Under the pieces are notes generated by a model, which was not told the DNA's origin, made no database searches, and saw only the letters and a program-made list of their open reading frames with translations. Positions 21,489 to 30,879 of a DNA stretch of 64,000 nucleotides are shown here, in pieces (position 1 is the first letter of the stretch; each line of letters begins with the position of its first letter). The stretch covers positions 372,001-436,000 of the forward strand of contig NZ_WOTF01000001.1 of NCBI RefSeq assembly GCF_011516935.1, written 5' to 3'. The position numbers and the translations under genes were made by a program. The DNA comes from Acetobacter farinalis. GTDB taxonomy: Bacteria > Pseudomonadota > Alphaproteobacteria > Acetobacterales > Acetobacteraceae.

Positions 21489-23276
21489 ATGATTTCTGCA
21501 AAGCCTGATGGCGCGGCTGCGGCGCGGCGCCGTTCCCTGCTGCCCGATGATTCGCGTGTTCTGCTCAGACGCCTCTGGCGGGAGCAGGTGCGCCTGCACC
21601 CCGCGCGTATTGCCGCGGTGATCCTGCTCACCGTGCTGACGGCCGCCCTCACGGCGCTATACCCGCTGGTTATCCAGCGCGCGCTGGACATGTTTGCAAC
21701 GCACGACTCCCGCATCCTGTATCAGGTGCCGCTGTTGGTGGTGCTGATCACCATCTCAAAGGCCGCCTCCCAATACGCCCAGACGCTGGCGGCACAGGGG
21801 CTGGTGCTGGTGGTGATCCGGGGTTTGCAGGGGGAGATGTTCGAGCATCTCGTGCAGACGGATGTCACCCGGATCGAGCGTGAACCGCCCGCCAAGCTGG
21901 CGGCGCGCTTCACCACGGATGCAGTGTCCATCCGCGAAGCCATGATTCGCGCCGTCAACTCACTGGGGGATGTGGTGACGGTGCTCGGGCTGATTGCCTC
22001 CATGTTCTACATGGATTGGGAGCTGAGCCTGATTGCCGGTCTGCTGTATCCGGTGGCGGCGGTGCCTATCCAGAAACTGGGCAAGCGCGTGCGCCGGGCT
22101 TCTGGCGGGATGCAGGAAAGAATCGGGGAAACCGCAGCCTTCCTGACGGAAAGCTTTTCTCAGGCCCGCACCGTGCGCGTGTATGGCATGGAAAAGCTGG
22201 AAAGCGCCCGGGCCGCCCTTTCTTTTGACCATCTCTACAGCGCCATGCTGCGCATTACCCGGGGTCGTGCCCGGGTGGACCCCCTGCTGGAGGCGCTGGG
22301 CGGTTCCGCCGTGGCGGCGGTGCTGGGGTTTGCAGGCTGGCGCGCGGCTATGGGGGGCGCCACACTGGGGGACTTCTCAGGGTTCGTGGCGGCGCTGCTG
22401 CTGGCGGCCCGCCCCCTGCGGGCACTGGGCGCGTTGAATGCCGCATTGCAGGAAGGTCTGGCGGGCCTTGTGCGTGTGTTTGATGTGATTGATGAAAAAC
22501 CGGCTGTGCTGGAGCGGCCCGGCGCGGTTGCGCTGCCGCCGGGGCAGGGCCATCTGGCGTTTGAGAATGTCGGGTTTGTGTATTCGGACGGGCGTGTGGG
22601 GCTGGACGGGCTGAGTCTGGAGGCCGCGCCCGGCTTTACCGTGGCGCTGGTCGGGCCTTCCGGCGCAGGGAAATCCACAGCGCTTTCTCTGGTGCCGCGC
22701 CTGCATGACGTGACATCCGGCCGCATCATGCTCGATGGGGTGGACCTGCGGGACCTCACACTTTCCAGCCTGCGGGATGCCATTGCCTATGTCAGTCAGG
22801 ACCCGCTTCTGTTTGACCTCTCCATTCGCGATAACATCCTGATCGGGCGGGAAGGTGCCTCTGATGAGGCCGTGCGTGAAGCAGCCCGGGCCGCTGCGGC
22901 AGAACCATTCATTCTGGCGTTGCCTGACGGGTATGACACCGTGGTTGGCCCCGGTGGGCAGCGGCTCTCCGGCGGGCAGCGGCAGCGCGTGGCGCTGGCC
23001 CGCGCCCTGCTGCGGAATCCGCGCCTGCTGCTGCTGGATGAAGCCACCAGTGCTCTGGACAGTGAGAATGAGGCCGCCGTGCAGGAAGCACTGGGCACGC
23101 TCCGCCATGCCCGCACGACCATTGTGGTTGCGCACCGGCTTTCCACCATCCGCTCGGCGGATCTGGTGGTGGTCATGCGGGAAGGCCATGCGGTGGAATA
23201 TGGCACGCATGATGAACTGATTGCGCAGGATGGCCTCTACGCCCGGCTTGTGCGCACACAGGGGCTGGAGCGTTAG
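21489..23276 (+). CDS. ABC exporter, fused TM and ATP-binding half-transporter (MsbA-like)
   Basis: A 595-residue half-transporter: six-TM domain (about 45-330) followed by a nucleotide-binding domain with Walker A GPSGAGKST (about 389-397), Q-loop YVSQDPLLF, signature LSGGQRQRVALARAL (about 491), Walker B LLLLDEATSALD (about 514) and H-loop AHRLSTI. It probably homodimerises in the inner membrane and exports a lipid, drug or peptide; the substrate cannot be read from sequence. Its length and arrangement resemble MsbA/lipid exporters, but the genome may have another MsbA and this one is not beside lpxK. It begins 52 bp after the CCA gene, so it could be in the same transcript. The ATG at 21489 is preceded by a GGTAGAGG-like binding site. 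Confidence 0.88.
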   Translation: MISAKPDGAAAARRRSLLPDDSRVLLRRLWREQVRLHPARIAAVILLTVLTAALTALYPLVIQRALDMFATHDSRILYQVPLLVVLITISKAASQYAQTLAAQGLVLVVIRGLQGEMFEHLVQTDVTRIEREPPAKLAARFTTDAVSIREAMIRAVNSLGDVVTVLGLIASMFYMDWELSLIAGLLYPVAAVPIQKLGKRVRRASGGMQERIGETAAFLTESFSQARTVRVYGMEKLESARAALSFDHLYSAMLRITRGRARVDPLLEALGGSAVAAVLGFAGWRAAMGGATLGDFSGFVAALLLAARPLRALGALNAALQEGLAGLVRVFDVIDEKPAVLERPGAVALPPGQGHLAFENVGFVYSDGRVGLDGLSLEAAPGFTVALVGPSGAGKSTALSLVPRLHDVTSGRIMLDGVDLRDLTLSSLRDAIAYVSQDPLLFDLSIRDNILIGREGASDEAVREAARAAAAEPFILALPDGYDTVVGPGGQRLSGGQRQRVALARALLRNPRLLLLDEATSALDSENEAAVQEALGTLRHARTTIVVAHRLSTIRSADLVVVMREGHAVEYGTHDELIAQDGLYARLVRTQGLER

Positions 23277-23386
23277 GCGCTTCTTTTTCCGGCCGCTTTT
23301 TTTTCAGCATTCGGGAGGCTTTTTGGCCTGAACCGGCGTGGCGGGCGTTATGCCCGCTTGATGCCGTTTTCCGATCATGCAACATA

Positions 23387-23407
23387 CTGACCGAACCGAT
23401 CGGTCAG
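23387..23407. promoter_or_regulatory. TetR-type operator palindrome upstream of emrAB
   Basis: Inverted repeat CTGACCGA (23387-23394) / TCGGTCAG (23400-23407) with a 5-bp spacer. It lies 66 bp before the emrA start, in the position of a promoter or leader. The half-site resembles operators of TetR/AcrR-family repressors that control efflux pumps (general knowledge). No tetR gene is next to it. Confidence 0.55.
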
Positions 23408-23473
23408 AGCAGTGGAGACGACAGTTTCCCTGACTGGTTTTGTATATGAAGTGTGTTCAGGGACGGAAACAGA

Positions 23474-24673
23474 ATGGCCGACGACGATAACGAACAGTCT
23501 GATGCAACGTCTGATAATGGGAGCGGCGCACCGGGGAAGAAGAAAAGCGCGCGCGGCAGGATTATTCTGACAAGCATTGTGATTGTGCTTGCAGTGGCGG
23601 CCGGGGGTTACTGGTTTCTGACTCGCAATGAAGTCGAGACGGATGACGCGTTTACCGCAGGGCGCGCTGTCTCCATTGCGCCGCATGTGAGCGGCTATGT
23701 GACAGAACTGCTGGTGAACGATAACCAGTTTGTTCGTAAAGGGCAGGTTCTTGCCCGGATTGACCACAGAGACTGGCAGGCCACGCGGGACAAGGCGGCA
23801 GGCATGCTCATGAAGTCTCAGGCCTCCATGCGGGCCAGTGACATGCTGCATGAGGTGGCCATGCAGAGCTTTCCGGGGCAGTTGATCCGGGCGCAGGGGA
23901 ATCTTGCCGCAGCCAAAGCCCAGCTTTTCAAGGCGGAAACCGATTACAAACGGCAGCATTCCGTGGAACGGGCCGCGACCTCACAGCAGGATATTGATTA
24001 CGCCAAGGCGGCGCTGGATGCCGCAAAGGCACAGGTGACGGAAGCAGAGGGTGCGGTGCAGATTGCCACCCCCGTTCAGCCGAACATCAAGAACACCTTG
24101 ATTACGATCACGCAGCAGGAAGGTCAGGCCAAGGCGGATCAGGCTGATCTGGATAATGCGAGCCTCAATCTGGAATGGACTGTTATCCGCGCGCCGTGTG
24201 ATGGCTGGATTTCCCAGCGTAATCTGGAGCAGGGCAATTATGTCCGGGCAGGGCAGGCGCTCTTCTCCATCGTTGAGCCGGAAGTCTGGGTGGTGGCCAA
24301 CTACAAGGAAACGCAGATCACGCGCATGCGCCCCGGCCAGGCGGTGGATATCAGCGTGGATGCCTATCCCTCTCTTAAACTGCACGGGCATATTGATTCG
24401 CTGCAGAAAGGAACGGGGGCAACCTTCAGTGCCTTCCCGCCGGAAAACGCAACGGGCAACTACGTGAAGATCGTGCAGCGCGTGCCGGTGAAAATCCTGA
24501 TTGATGATGGTCTGGACCCCAACCAGCAGCTTGCGCTGGGCCTGTCCGTTGTGCCGGTGGTGCATGTGGATACGCAGGGCCGCTCCGATGCCGCGCCGCG
24601 TGATGTGCAGCAGGCCGTAGCACAGCGGCAGAAGGAGGCGCCCACCCCCGGCCATGAGACCTCTGCGCAATGA
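23474..24673 (+). CDS. emrA: Efflux periplasmic adaptor, EmrA/HlyD family
   Basis: Membrane-fusion adaptor for the MFS pump encoded next. The 399-residue protein has an acidic/Ser N-tail, one TM (about 30-52, IILTSIVIVLAVAAGGYWFL), the EmrA hallmark ETDDAFTAGRAVSIAPHVSG (split around the DDAF motif, about 56-75), a lipoyl half, a long Ala/Gln/Lys-rich coiled coil (about 100-220), a second lipoyl half (WTVIRAPCDGWI) and a beta-barrel with VVANYKETQI. I start at the ATG at 23474 (MADDDNEQ), preceded by GGACGG; an in-frame start seven codons upstream is less likely. The stop overlaps emrB as ATGA, so the two proteins are made together. A single Cys in the second lipoyl half is unusual but not diagnostic. 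Confidence 0.93.
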   Translation: MADDDNEQSDATSDNGSGAPGKKKSARGRIILTSIVIVLAVAAGGYWFLTRNEVETDDAFTAGRAVSIAPHVSGYVTELLVNDNQFVRKGQVLARIDHRDWQATRDKAAGMLMKSQASMRASDMLHEVAMQSFPGQLIRAQGNLAAAKAQLFKAETDYKRQHSVERAATSQQDIDYAKAALDAAKAQVTEAEGAVQIATPVQPNIKNTLITITQQEGQAKADQADLDNASLNLEWTVIRAPCDGWISQRNLEQGNYVRAGQALFSIVEPEVWVVANYKETQITRMRPGQAVDISVDAYPSLKLHGHIDSLQKGTGATFSAFPPENATGNYVKIVQRVPVKILIDDGLDPNQQLALGLSVVPVVHVDTQGRSDAAPRDVQQAVAQRQKEAPTPGHETSAQ

Positions 24674-26247
24674 GTGCGCAGGGCGAGCTGGCCGCCGGAG
24701 GGTGGAAGCCCAAACATAATCCATGGACCGTCGCCCTCATTGTGACGATGGCGGCGTTCATGGAAATTCTGGACACGACAATCGTCAACGTGTCCCTGCC
24801 GCACATCGCCGGGAGCCTTTCCAGCACCTACGATGATGCGACATGGACCCTTACGGCCTATCTCGTCGCCAATGGGATCGTGCTCACCATCTCCGGATGG
24901 CTGGGCAAGGTTTTTGGCCGAAAACGCTACTTCATGATCTGTATCGTGATGTTCACGGTCTCCTCCTTTCTGTGTGGCATGGCCACCAGTCTTTCGGAGC
25001 TGATCATTTTCCGCATGATGCAGGGCTTTTTTGGTGGCGGGCTGCAACCCAACCAGCAATCCATCATTCTGGACAGCTTTCCCCCCGAAAAACGCGCTGC
25101 GGCGTTCGGGCTGACAGCGATCGCCACAGTGGTCGGCCCGGTGATCGGCCCGACGATGGGCGGCTGGATTACCGACAATTTCTCATGGCGCTGGATTTTC
25201 TTCATCAACGTGCCGTTCGGGATTGTGACGACGCTGGGCGTTGCCGCCATGGTGGAAGATCCGCCATGGGCCAGAAAGCGCAAGGCCCCGATTGATGTGA
25301 TTGGCATCAGCCTGATCACCCTCGGGTTCAGCTGTCTGGAAGTGATGGTGGACCGTGGGGAGGATGCGGACTGGTTCGGCTCAACCTTCATTCGCGTGAT
25401 GGGTGTGCTGGCCGTGCTGGGTATTGGTGGCGCGGTGCTCTGGTTGCTGCATACGGATAAACCCGCTGTGGACCTGCGGGTGTTCAAGGACCGCAACTTT
25501 GCCGTCGGCACCGCCATGATGGGGGCCATGGGCGCGCTGCTCTATGCCTCCGCAATTATCGTGCCGCAGTTTGCGCAGCAGGTGATGGGTTATACGGCAA
25601 CACTCTCCGGGCTGATCCTCTCCCCGGGCGGGATTGCCGTGATTATCCTTATTCCCATTGTGGGCAGGCTGATGAGCTTCACCAGTGTCCGTAATGTCAT
25701 TGCGCTGGGCTTTGGTCTGATGGGGGTTTCCCTGTTCTTCTCGGCCCACCTCGCCCCGGCACTCGATTTCCGGCATCTGGTGCTGTACCGGATGAGCCAG
25801 ACCGCGTGCCTGGCCTTCCTGTTCGTGCCGCTTTCAACCATTGCCTATTCCACCATACCGGAACGCCTGAATGCGGATGCCTCCGCCCTGTTCAGTATGT
25901 CGCGCAACGTGCTGGGGTCTCTGGCTATTTCAGGGGCCACGGCCCTTCTGACGGAGCGCAAGCAGGCGCATCAGTCGTATATGACCCAGTGGATGACACC
26001 GTATCATCAGCCGTATAACGACTATCTGACACAGGCGCAGAATGCGGGGATGAACCGGGGCATGACGGAGGATACCGCGCGCGCCGTGGCGCAGCATGTG
26101 CAGTATCAGGAGTTTTCCCGTCAGGTGTCCATGCTGACCTATAACGAGGTCTTCATGATCCTGGGCATTGGCGCGTTCCTGTGCGTGCCGTTCTGTTTTC
26201 TGTTCTCCAATATGAGGGGCGGCGGCAAGCCGACCGCAGCACATTAA
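24670..26247 (+). CDS. emrB: MFS drug exporter, EmrB/QacA (DHA2) family
   Basis: A 525-residue, 14-TM proton antiporter that with EmrA and an outer-membrane channel exports hydrophobic toxins or uncouplers. TM1 carries the DHA2 motif EILDTTIVNVSLPHIAG, TM4 has RMMQGFFGGGLQPNQQS, TM5 has the antiporter motif VVGPVIGPTMGGWI, and the segment NFSWRWIFFINVPFG is strongly conserved in EmrB. A long periplasmic loop before the last TM (about residues 425-480, with repeated Tyr/Gln) is typical for EmrB. The start overlaps emrA by 4 bp. The gene is followed by a GC-rich hairpin and then a convergent receptor gene. Regulation is probably through the palindrome at 23387-23407. Confidence 0.94.
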   Translation: MSAQGELAAGGWKPKHNPWTVALIVTMAAFMEILDTTIVNVSLPHIAGSLSSTYDDATWTLTAYLVANGIVLTISGWLGKVFGRKRYFMICIVMFTVSSFLCGMATSLSELIIFRMMQGFFGGGLQPNQQSIILDSFPPEKRAAAFGLTAIATVVGPVIGPTMGGWITDNFSWRWIFFINVPFGIVTTLGVAAMVEDPPWARKRKAPIDVIGISLITLGFSCLEVMVDRGEDADWFGSTFIRVMGVLAVLGIGGAVLWLLHTDKPAVDLRVFKDRNFAVGTAMMGAMGALLYASAIIVPQFAQQVMGYTATLSGLILSPGGIAVIILIPIVGRLMSFTSVRNVIALGFGLMGVSLFFSAHLAPALDFRHLVLYRMSQTACLAFLFVPLSTIAYSTIPERLNADASALFSMSRNVLGSLAISGATALLTERKQAHQSYMTQWMTPYHQPYNDYLTQAQNAGMNRGMTEDTARAVAQHVQYQEFSRQVSMLTYNEVFMILGIGAFLCVPFCFLFSNMRGGGKPTAAH

Positions 26248-26252
26248 AGGCC

Positions 26253-26279
26253 CCGGCGGTGCTGGAGAGGCACCGCCGG
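26253..26279. terminator. GC-rich hairpin between convergent genes
   Basis: Perfect 10-bp stem CCGGCGGTGC (26253-26262) / GCACCGCCGG (26270-26279), loop 7 nt, placed between the stops of emrB and the convergent TonB receptor gene. There is no long T-run on either side, so termination efficiency is uncertain. Confidence 0.6.
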
Positions 26280-26298
26280 TTCCCCCGCAGGGCGTGGG

Positions 26299-28656
26299 TC
26301 AGAATTCCGCCGAGAGGGTGAAATGGTAGACACGCGGCAGGCCGGCATACAGGCTTGAGGCCGCGCCGGATGTGCCGCTTGGCGCGCCGGTATAGACCGA
26401 GGCCCAGTACCGCGCATTCGTGGCGTTACTCACGCCAAAGCGCACCACCCAGGAAAGCTTTGCGGCGCGAAACGTGTTACGCACCCCCAGATCCAGCGTG
26501 GTGTAGGCTCCCGTGTGCAGCGTGTTGGTGACATTGGCGGCCCGGTTGCCCATGTAGTGCACGTTGGCATTCACGGCCCAGCCGGAGGCAAAGGCGCCAA
26601 GGGCGGCGGGCAGGCGATAGTCCAGCAGCAGATTGGCCTGAAGCGGGGCCGCTCCCACAATTTCCTTCTTGTTGAGGGCGGGGGAGGCCGCGCCCACCAG
26701 CTCCGCATCCAGCCATGTCATCCCGGCAAGAACAGACAGGTTGGGCAGTACCTCTCCGGAAATCTGGGCTTCCACACCATAGTTACGCTGCGTGCCGCCA
26801 TACTGGTACGTCTGGCAGTTGCTCAGGGCGGCGCATCCGGCATTGGGGTTGGGTGCGGCGACATACAGGGCGTAGGGGGAGGTCATGCGGAAGCCCGCTA
26901 CGTTGAGCTGCATGGCCTGGTAACGCAGTTTGTAGCCCACCTCATATTCTTCGGAATGCGCGGCGGGGAGGGCGATGTTGGTATTCGTATAGCTCCTGCT
27001 GTTGGGCGTGACAGGCCCTGCGGCAACGGTGCGCCCATAGGTGAAATAGAAGGTCTGGTTATCAGTCGGCTGGTAGAGGATGCTGGTGGTCGGGCTGAAG
27101 GCGGCGGAGGTCTGGAAGGTGTCTCTCAGGGCGCTGCTTGCGTTCAGAGCACCCTTCTGGTGGATCCAGCCCCAGGATAATGTGCCCATGATCGACCAGT
27201 GCCGGTTCAGCCGCAGGGTATCCCCCACAATGAAGGACTGGCTCATGATGCTGCTGGATTTGTAGCGCCCGTGATAATAGGGCTGTGTGCCGCCGGAGGG
27301 CGTTGGGCCATCAAGGTTATGAATGCCCAGATTTTGCGTAGGGGTTGAAGCGCCCATGGGGTTGTAGTTTCCCATCATGTAGCCATTGGTGCCGATCACC
27401 AGATCATGCCGGATGGGCCCGGTGTAAACCCGCCCGTTGATGTAGGCCATGGTGCTGCCCACGCGGAAATCGTTCGCGGTGGTGGTGGCTGTGGCGGTAG
27501 AACTGAACCAGCCAGAACTGCCGCGCCGTCCGGAGCAGGTTTTGCCGCCGTCACACAGCGTATCGGCCACGCCGAAGGACTGCCGCGCCGCATCCTGATA
27601 CAACCCGCCCAGTGTCAGGCTCCAGTCCGGGTTGAACTGGTGTTTGATCTTGCCGAGGAATGTATTGGTTTCCATGTGGTAGCCGCTCCATTCGGGGGCC
27701 AGACGCTTGCTCAGGTCCGGTGCCTCGGGGAGTGCGCTGCCGCCAACGCCGGTTGCCAGAATGCCAAAGGCGGGGGCACCGCCGCGCTGGTCATAGGTGT
27801 AATGGCTGGCGTCAATTTCAATCACCGTCCTGTCATCCAGATGAAAATCGAAATCCCCGCTGACCATGTCACGGCGGACGGAACTGCCCTGCGTATAGGC
27901 CGTGCCATCCGCATGCAGCATGTTCAGGCGGTAGCCAAACCAGCCGTTCCGGCCCAGACGCCCGGAAATATCCCCGTTGATCGTTGGGGTGCCGATGGAG
28001 TCCACCCCCACGGAAAGCCGCTCGGTCCGGCGGTTTGTCGGGCGCTTGAGGGTGTATTCAAACACCCCCGCCGGGTTTTCCGGCCCGTATAGCGCCCCGG
28101 CCAGACCGTTGAGCACCTGAAGATTGTCCACCCATTCGGCAGGGTACGGGGTGGTGGAAACCACGTTCAGCCCATCAAGGCGGGAGTTGGCCACCACATC
28201 GGCTTCAAAGCCGCGGGACTGCGGGCGGGATGTATTGGGGTCTCCACGCACTTCCAACTGCACGGAGGGCAGATACTGCGCCATGTCATTGAGATTGCGG
28301 AGCTGCTGATTGACCACAACATCATGCGGAACCCCCATGACGGAATATGGCGTATCAAGCGTATCCCGGTTTCCCAGCGGGCCGAGATAGATCACCTTGT
28401 TCATATATCTGGCTGCCGTGCCATCTGCGGCATGGTGGCCGAGCACAGTCACGGCCTCACCGTTCGAGCCGTCCAGAACGCCCGCAATGGGGCTTGAGGT
28501 GGCAGGGTGCTGTGGCGTTTTGGCTGGGGCTGTTTTGAGCGTGCCCTGTTTGGCAGGCGTGTCCTGCCGGACGGGTGCTGCGGCGAGGGCCGATGAGGCC
28601 AGAAGGATGGCAGAAAACGTTCCTGTGATGAAAAGACTATGAAAACGATCATGCAT
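26299..28656 (-). CDS. TonB-dependent siderophore receptor
   Basis: Outer-membrane beta-barrel receptor for TonB-driven uptake, probably of a ferric siderophore. From the ATG at 28656 it is 785 residues: signal peptide (LFITGTFSAILLASSALAA), a low-complexity Thr/Pro/Ala segment, a plug domain (about 75-230: LDTPYSVMGVPHDVV, LNDMAQYLPSVQLEVRGD, QSRGFEADVVANSRLDGL, VLNGLAGALYGPENPAGVF) and a barrel ending in Phe (HFTLSAEF), as outer-membrane proteins do. The frame is open up to 28734, giving a longer N-terminus starting with ATGs at 28734 or 28728; the signal peptide favours 28656, though its ribosome binding site is poor. No N-terminal FecA-type signalling domain and no adjacent FecIR regulators were seen. 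The ligand cannot be deduced. No clear Fur box was recognised upstream. Confidence 0.9.
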   Translation of the reverse strand: MHDRFHSLFITGTFSAILLASSALAAAPVRQDTPAKQGTLKTAPAKTPQHPATSSPIAGVLDGSNGEAVTVLGHHAADGTAARYMNKVIYLGPLGNRDTLDTPYSVMGVPHDVVVNQQLRNLNDMAQYLPSVQLEVRGDPNTSRPQSRGFEADVVANSRLDGLNVVSTTPYPAEWVDNLQVLNGLAGALYGPENPAGVFEYTLKRPTNRRTERLSVGVDSIGTPTINGDISGRLGRNGWFGYRLNMLHADGTAYTQGSSVRRDMVSGDFDFHLDDRTVIEIDASHYTYDQRGGAPAFGILATGVGGSALPEAPDLSKRLAPEWSGYHMETNTFLGKIKHQFNPDWSLTLGGLYQDAARQSFGVADTLCDGGKTCSGRRGSSGWFSSTATATTTANDFRVGSTMAYINGRVYTGPIRHDLVIGTNGYMMGNYNPMGASTPTQNLGIHNLDGPTPSGGTQPYYHGRYKSSSIMSQSFIVGDTLRLNRHWSIMGTLSWGWIHQKGALNASSALRDTFQTSAAFSPTTSILYQPTDNQTFYFTYGRTVAAGPVTPNSRSYTNTNIALPAAHSEEYEVGYKLRYQAMQLNVAGFRMTSPYALYVAAPNPNAGCAALSNCQTYQYGGTQRNYGVEAQISGEVLPNLSVLAGMTWLDAELVGAASPALNKKEIVGAAPLQANLLLDYRLPAALGAFASGWAVNANVHYMGNRAANVTNTLHTGAYTTLDLGVRNTFRAAKLSWVVRFGVSNATNARYWASVYTGAPSGTSGAASSLYAGLPRVYHFTLSAEF

Positions 28657-29164
28657 GGGTCTGGCAGTTCCGCGATGGCACAAAGGCAGCAATACGGTCT
28701 TTTGCCGTGCGCGTGTGAGGTTGTCCATATCCATCCGTATATAACGCTATATCTGAACGGATATAATAACTCTATGATGTTTGAAAACGACAAGTATGCG
28801 GAATTTCTCGAAACGTCGCGGATAACGTGGGTGTGCAGTTGAGAGTGGGGTCTGCACAGAAAGGTCAAAGGCGTGCGCCTGCATCGGGCGTGGCGCGCCG
28901 CTCTCAGAGGGCATAACAGCAGGGCTGGGCGGCAGGAACTGCTCACAGGCAGGCAGGAGCGGCGCGTCCGACGCAGAAGGAGGGGAAGAGGAGCGGGGAG
29001 TCCGGCTCAACAGACCTTATGGCTGTGGGCCGCGCATGGGATGGCGGCGCATCCACAGGCCACTCCGCCAGAACATGTCCCGCAGGTGGTGTGGCCTGTC
29101 TATGCACACGGGCCGCGCCCGTATGTTCTCAGTGCAGCTGAAGCCTCGGGATTTCCCCGCAGGG
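28657..29164. other. Intergenic region upstream of the TonB receptor gene
   Basis: No convincing gene between the receptor start and the end of rppH. The part from 28735 to 28800 is AT-rich and contains TATATC (28748-28753) and GATATA (28760-28765) as an inverted repeat with a 6-bp spacer. On the minus strand TTATTATAT, which overlaps the GATATA arm, could serve as a -10 region for the receptor gene. The remainder (28800-29164) is GC-rich, has only short open frames without ribosome binding sites, and shows no terminator after rppH. Confidence 0.4.
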
Positions 29165-29683
29165 TCAGGCCGGTGTGGCGAGTGCGCCAAAATCCTGAAC
29201 CAGCCGCTCATAGATCGGTTTTTTGAAACCGACATTCCCGAAGGGCAGGTCTGCCAGATTGATCCACTGGAAGGCATCAAATTCCGCAGGTGTATGGGCG
29301 TCCAGCCGGATATCAGCATCCGTGCCGTTAAACGCCAGCGCAAACCATTTCTGTGTCTGCCCACGGAAGCGCCCGCCCAGCGCCTTGCCGATCAGGTGCT
29401 CTGGCAGATCATAGGTAATCCAGTCCGGGTGTTCCTGCAGGAGGTGCAGCAGGCTGGCATCCAGCCCCAGTTCTTCCTGCACTTCACGAAACACGGCGGT
29501 TTTCGGGTCTTCTCCCTCATCAATGCCGCCCTGCGGGCATTGCCACACACCTTCTGAGAGCGGGCCGCCCGCGCCGGGCTGGTCCATGCGGCGGGCGATG
29601 AGAATACGCCCATCTTTCCGGAAGATCATGGCGGCAACGTTCGGACGGTAGGGGAGGGCTTCCGCCGCGTGGCTGGTGCTCAT
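29165..29683 (-). CDS. rppH: RNA pyrophosphohydrolase (Nudix)
   Basis: Removes pyrophosphate from the 5' end of mRNA and so starts 5'-dependent decay; also assigned as (di)nucleoside polyphosphate hydrolase. The 172-residue protein has YRPNVAAMIF at the start, then WQCPQGGIDEGEDP and the rest of the Nudix box (GGIDEGE...REVQEELG, about residues 54-75) with the metal-binding Glu residues, then the RppH-type WITYDLPEHL and GQTQKWFALAF segments. The ATG at 29683 overlaps the stop of the upstream gene as ATGA. It closes a long minus-strand run (gpmI, envC, ctpA, yibQ, rppH) that is conserved in alphaproteobacteria. Confidence 0.95.
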   Translation of the reverse strand: MSTSHAAEALPYRPNVAAMIFRKDGRILIARRMDQPGAGGPLSEGVWQCPQGGIDEGEDPKTAVFREVQEELGLDASLLHLLQEHPDWITYDLPEHLIGKALGGRFRGQTQKWFALAFNGTDADIRLDAHTPAEFDAFQWINLADLPFGNVGFKKPIYERLVQDFGALATPA

Positions 29684-30861
29684 TGGGGGAGTCCGAAGGA
29701 GGAAGGCTGCTGGTTCTGCCGGCCCATGTCGGGACTGGTCACATGAACATGCATGGCACCGTTTGCCGCCGTTGGCTGGCTGGGGGTGGAGGCTCCCTGC
29801 GTGGGAGGTGCGGGCTGCTGGGGGGCAACCAGCATGCTGACAGGCACCAGCGTAATGCCCACGTCTTTCAGATGCGGAATCCAGGCCCGCAGGCAGGCCA
29901 GCGCCACGGGGCGGAGCGGCCCTATGATGCCAATGGCGCGCCCGTTTTTGCGGGCGGCCTGCTGAAGCTTGAGAAGCTGGATATCAATCGTCACGATATC
30001 CGCATCGGTATTGATCGCGACATCCGCCGTGCCCACAGCGCCCGGACCATTGGAAGGGGTGCCGGGGGTGGCGTTCAGGTAGAACAGGCCGCGCTGGTCC
30101 AGGGCGGAAAGAATGGGCGTGAAAGCGGGGGAATGCGGATAGTCCCCGCCATTCTGGCCGGAAAACGCATTGGTCACACCGGCATAGCCTGCCAGATGAG
30201 AAAGCGCCCAGTTCAGATTATCACTGTTTTTCTGTGCGGAGAGGGAGGCCCCAAGCGCGTTCGGCCCTGCATCCCCGCTGGCGGCTTTCCCGCCCGTGGT
30301 GCTGCCCTGTATGGGCAGGGAAACCAGTGTTTCGTGCTTATGCGTTCTGGCCCGCTCCATCAGGCTTTCCGCATCGGATGCATAGGGAGAAACCGCGAGG
30401 GAAACCGGGCCGGGCAGGGAGTCGATGGCTTCATCACTCAGCGCGTCGGACTGGCCAACGCCATCAATCAGTAGGGCAACCTGCGCCATGCCTGCGGGCA
30501 CGGGCACCACGGGGGCGGCATAAACCTGCCGGGCCATGCGGCCATGCAGGCCGCGTTTTGGCAGGGCAAAGCCGCCGGGGCCGGTTTCGCTTTCCAGCAT
30601 ATCCGGCTGCGGGACCGGAATATCCGTTTTGTTGGCAATGGCCGCGGCGGTTGCGGCATCGGACGCGCCGCCAACATCAATATCCTGCCCCACGACCGCC
30701 GAATGGGGCGGCCCCATGATCTGCAAAGTTATGGCGACAAGGCCCGCCAGAGCCGTGCAGCCCCCCCAGAAGCGGACAAAAGCCCGCCCGGATGCGGGCA
30801 TCTGGTGCCAAAGAGAAGCCCCGGAGGGCAGTCCCGGCGCGCCGGGGGCAATGCTGGACAT
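29680..30861 (-). CDS. Divergent polysaccharide deacetylase family protein (YibQ-like)
   Basis: A 393-residue protein with one N-terminal TM (about residues 28-50) and a C-terminal NodB-like fold of the divergent polysaccharide deacetylase (DUF610) family: VALLIDGVGQSDALSDEAI at about 150, LAVSPYASDAESLMERAR, HETLVSLPIQG, and RAIGIIGPLRP near the end. The family is found next to envC and ctpA and is presumed periplasmic, acting on peptidoglycan or another polysaccharide, but activity is unproven. The usual His-His-Asp metal triad of active NodB enzymes is not obvious. The Pro/Gln/Thr-rich C-terminal tail (about 345-393) looks disordered. The ATG at 30861 follows ctpA by 18 bp. The stop overlaps rppH. 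Confidence 0.85.
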   Translation of the reverse strand: MSSIAPGAPGLPSGASLWHQMPASGRAFVRFWGGCTALAGLVAITLQIMGPPHSAVVGQDIDVGGASDAATAAAIANKTDIPVPQPDMLESETGPGGFALPKRGLHGRMARQVYAAPVVPVPAGMAQVALLIDGVGQSDALSDEAIDSLPGPVSLAVSPYASDAESLMERARTHKHETLVSLPIQGSTTGGKAASGDAGPNALGASLSAQKNSDNLNWALSHLAGYAGVTNAFSGQNGGDYPHSPAFTPILSALDQRGLFYLNATPGTPSNGPGAVGTADVAINTDADIVTIDIQLLKLQQAARKNGRAIGIIGPLRPVALACLRAWIPHLKDVGITLVPVSMLVAPQQPAPPTQGASTPSQPTAANGAMHVHVTSPDMGRQNQQPSSFGLPQ

Positions 30862-30879
30862 GGCGAGGCTCCTGCCTGA

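Noticed and set aside
28735-29164. Small genes between the receptor gene and rppH
   Set aside because: Open frames on both strands are short, lack ribosome binding sites and show no domain or signal sequence.
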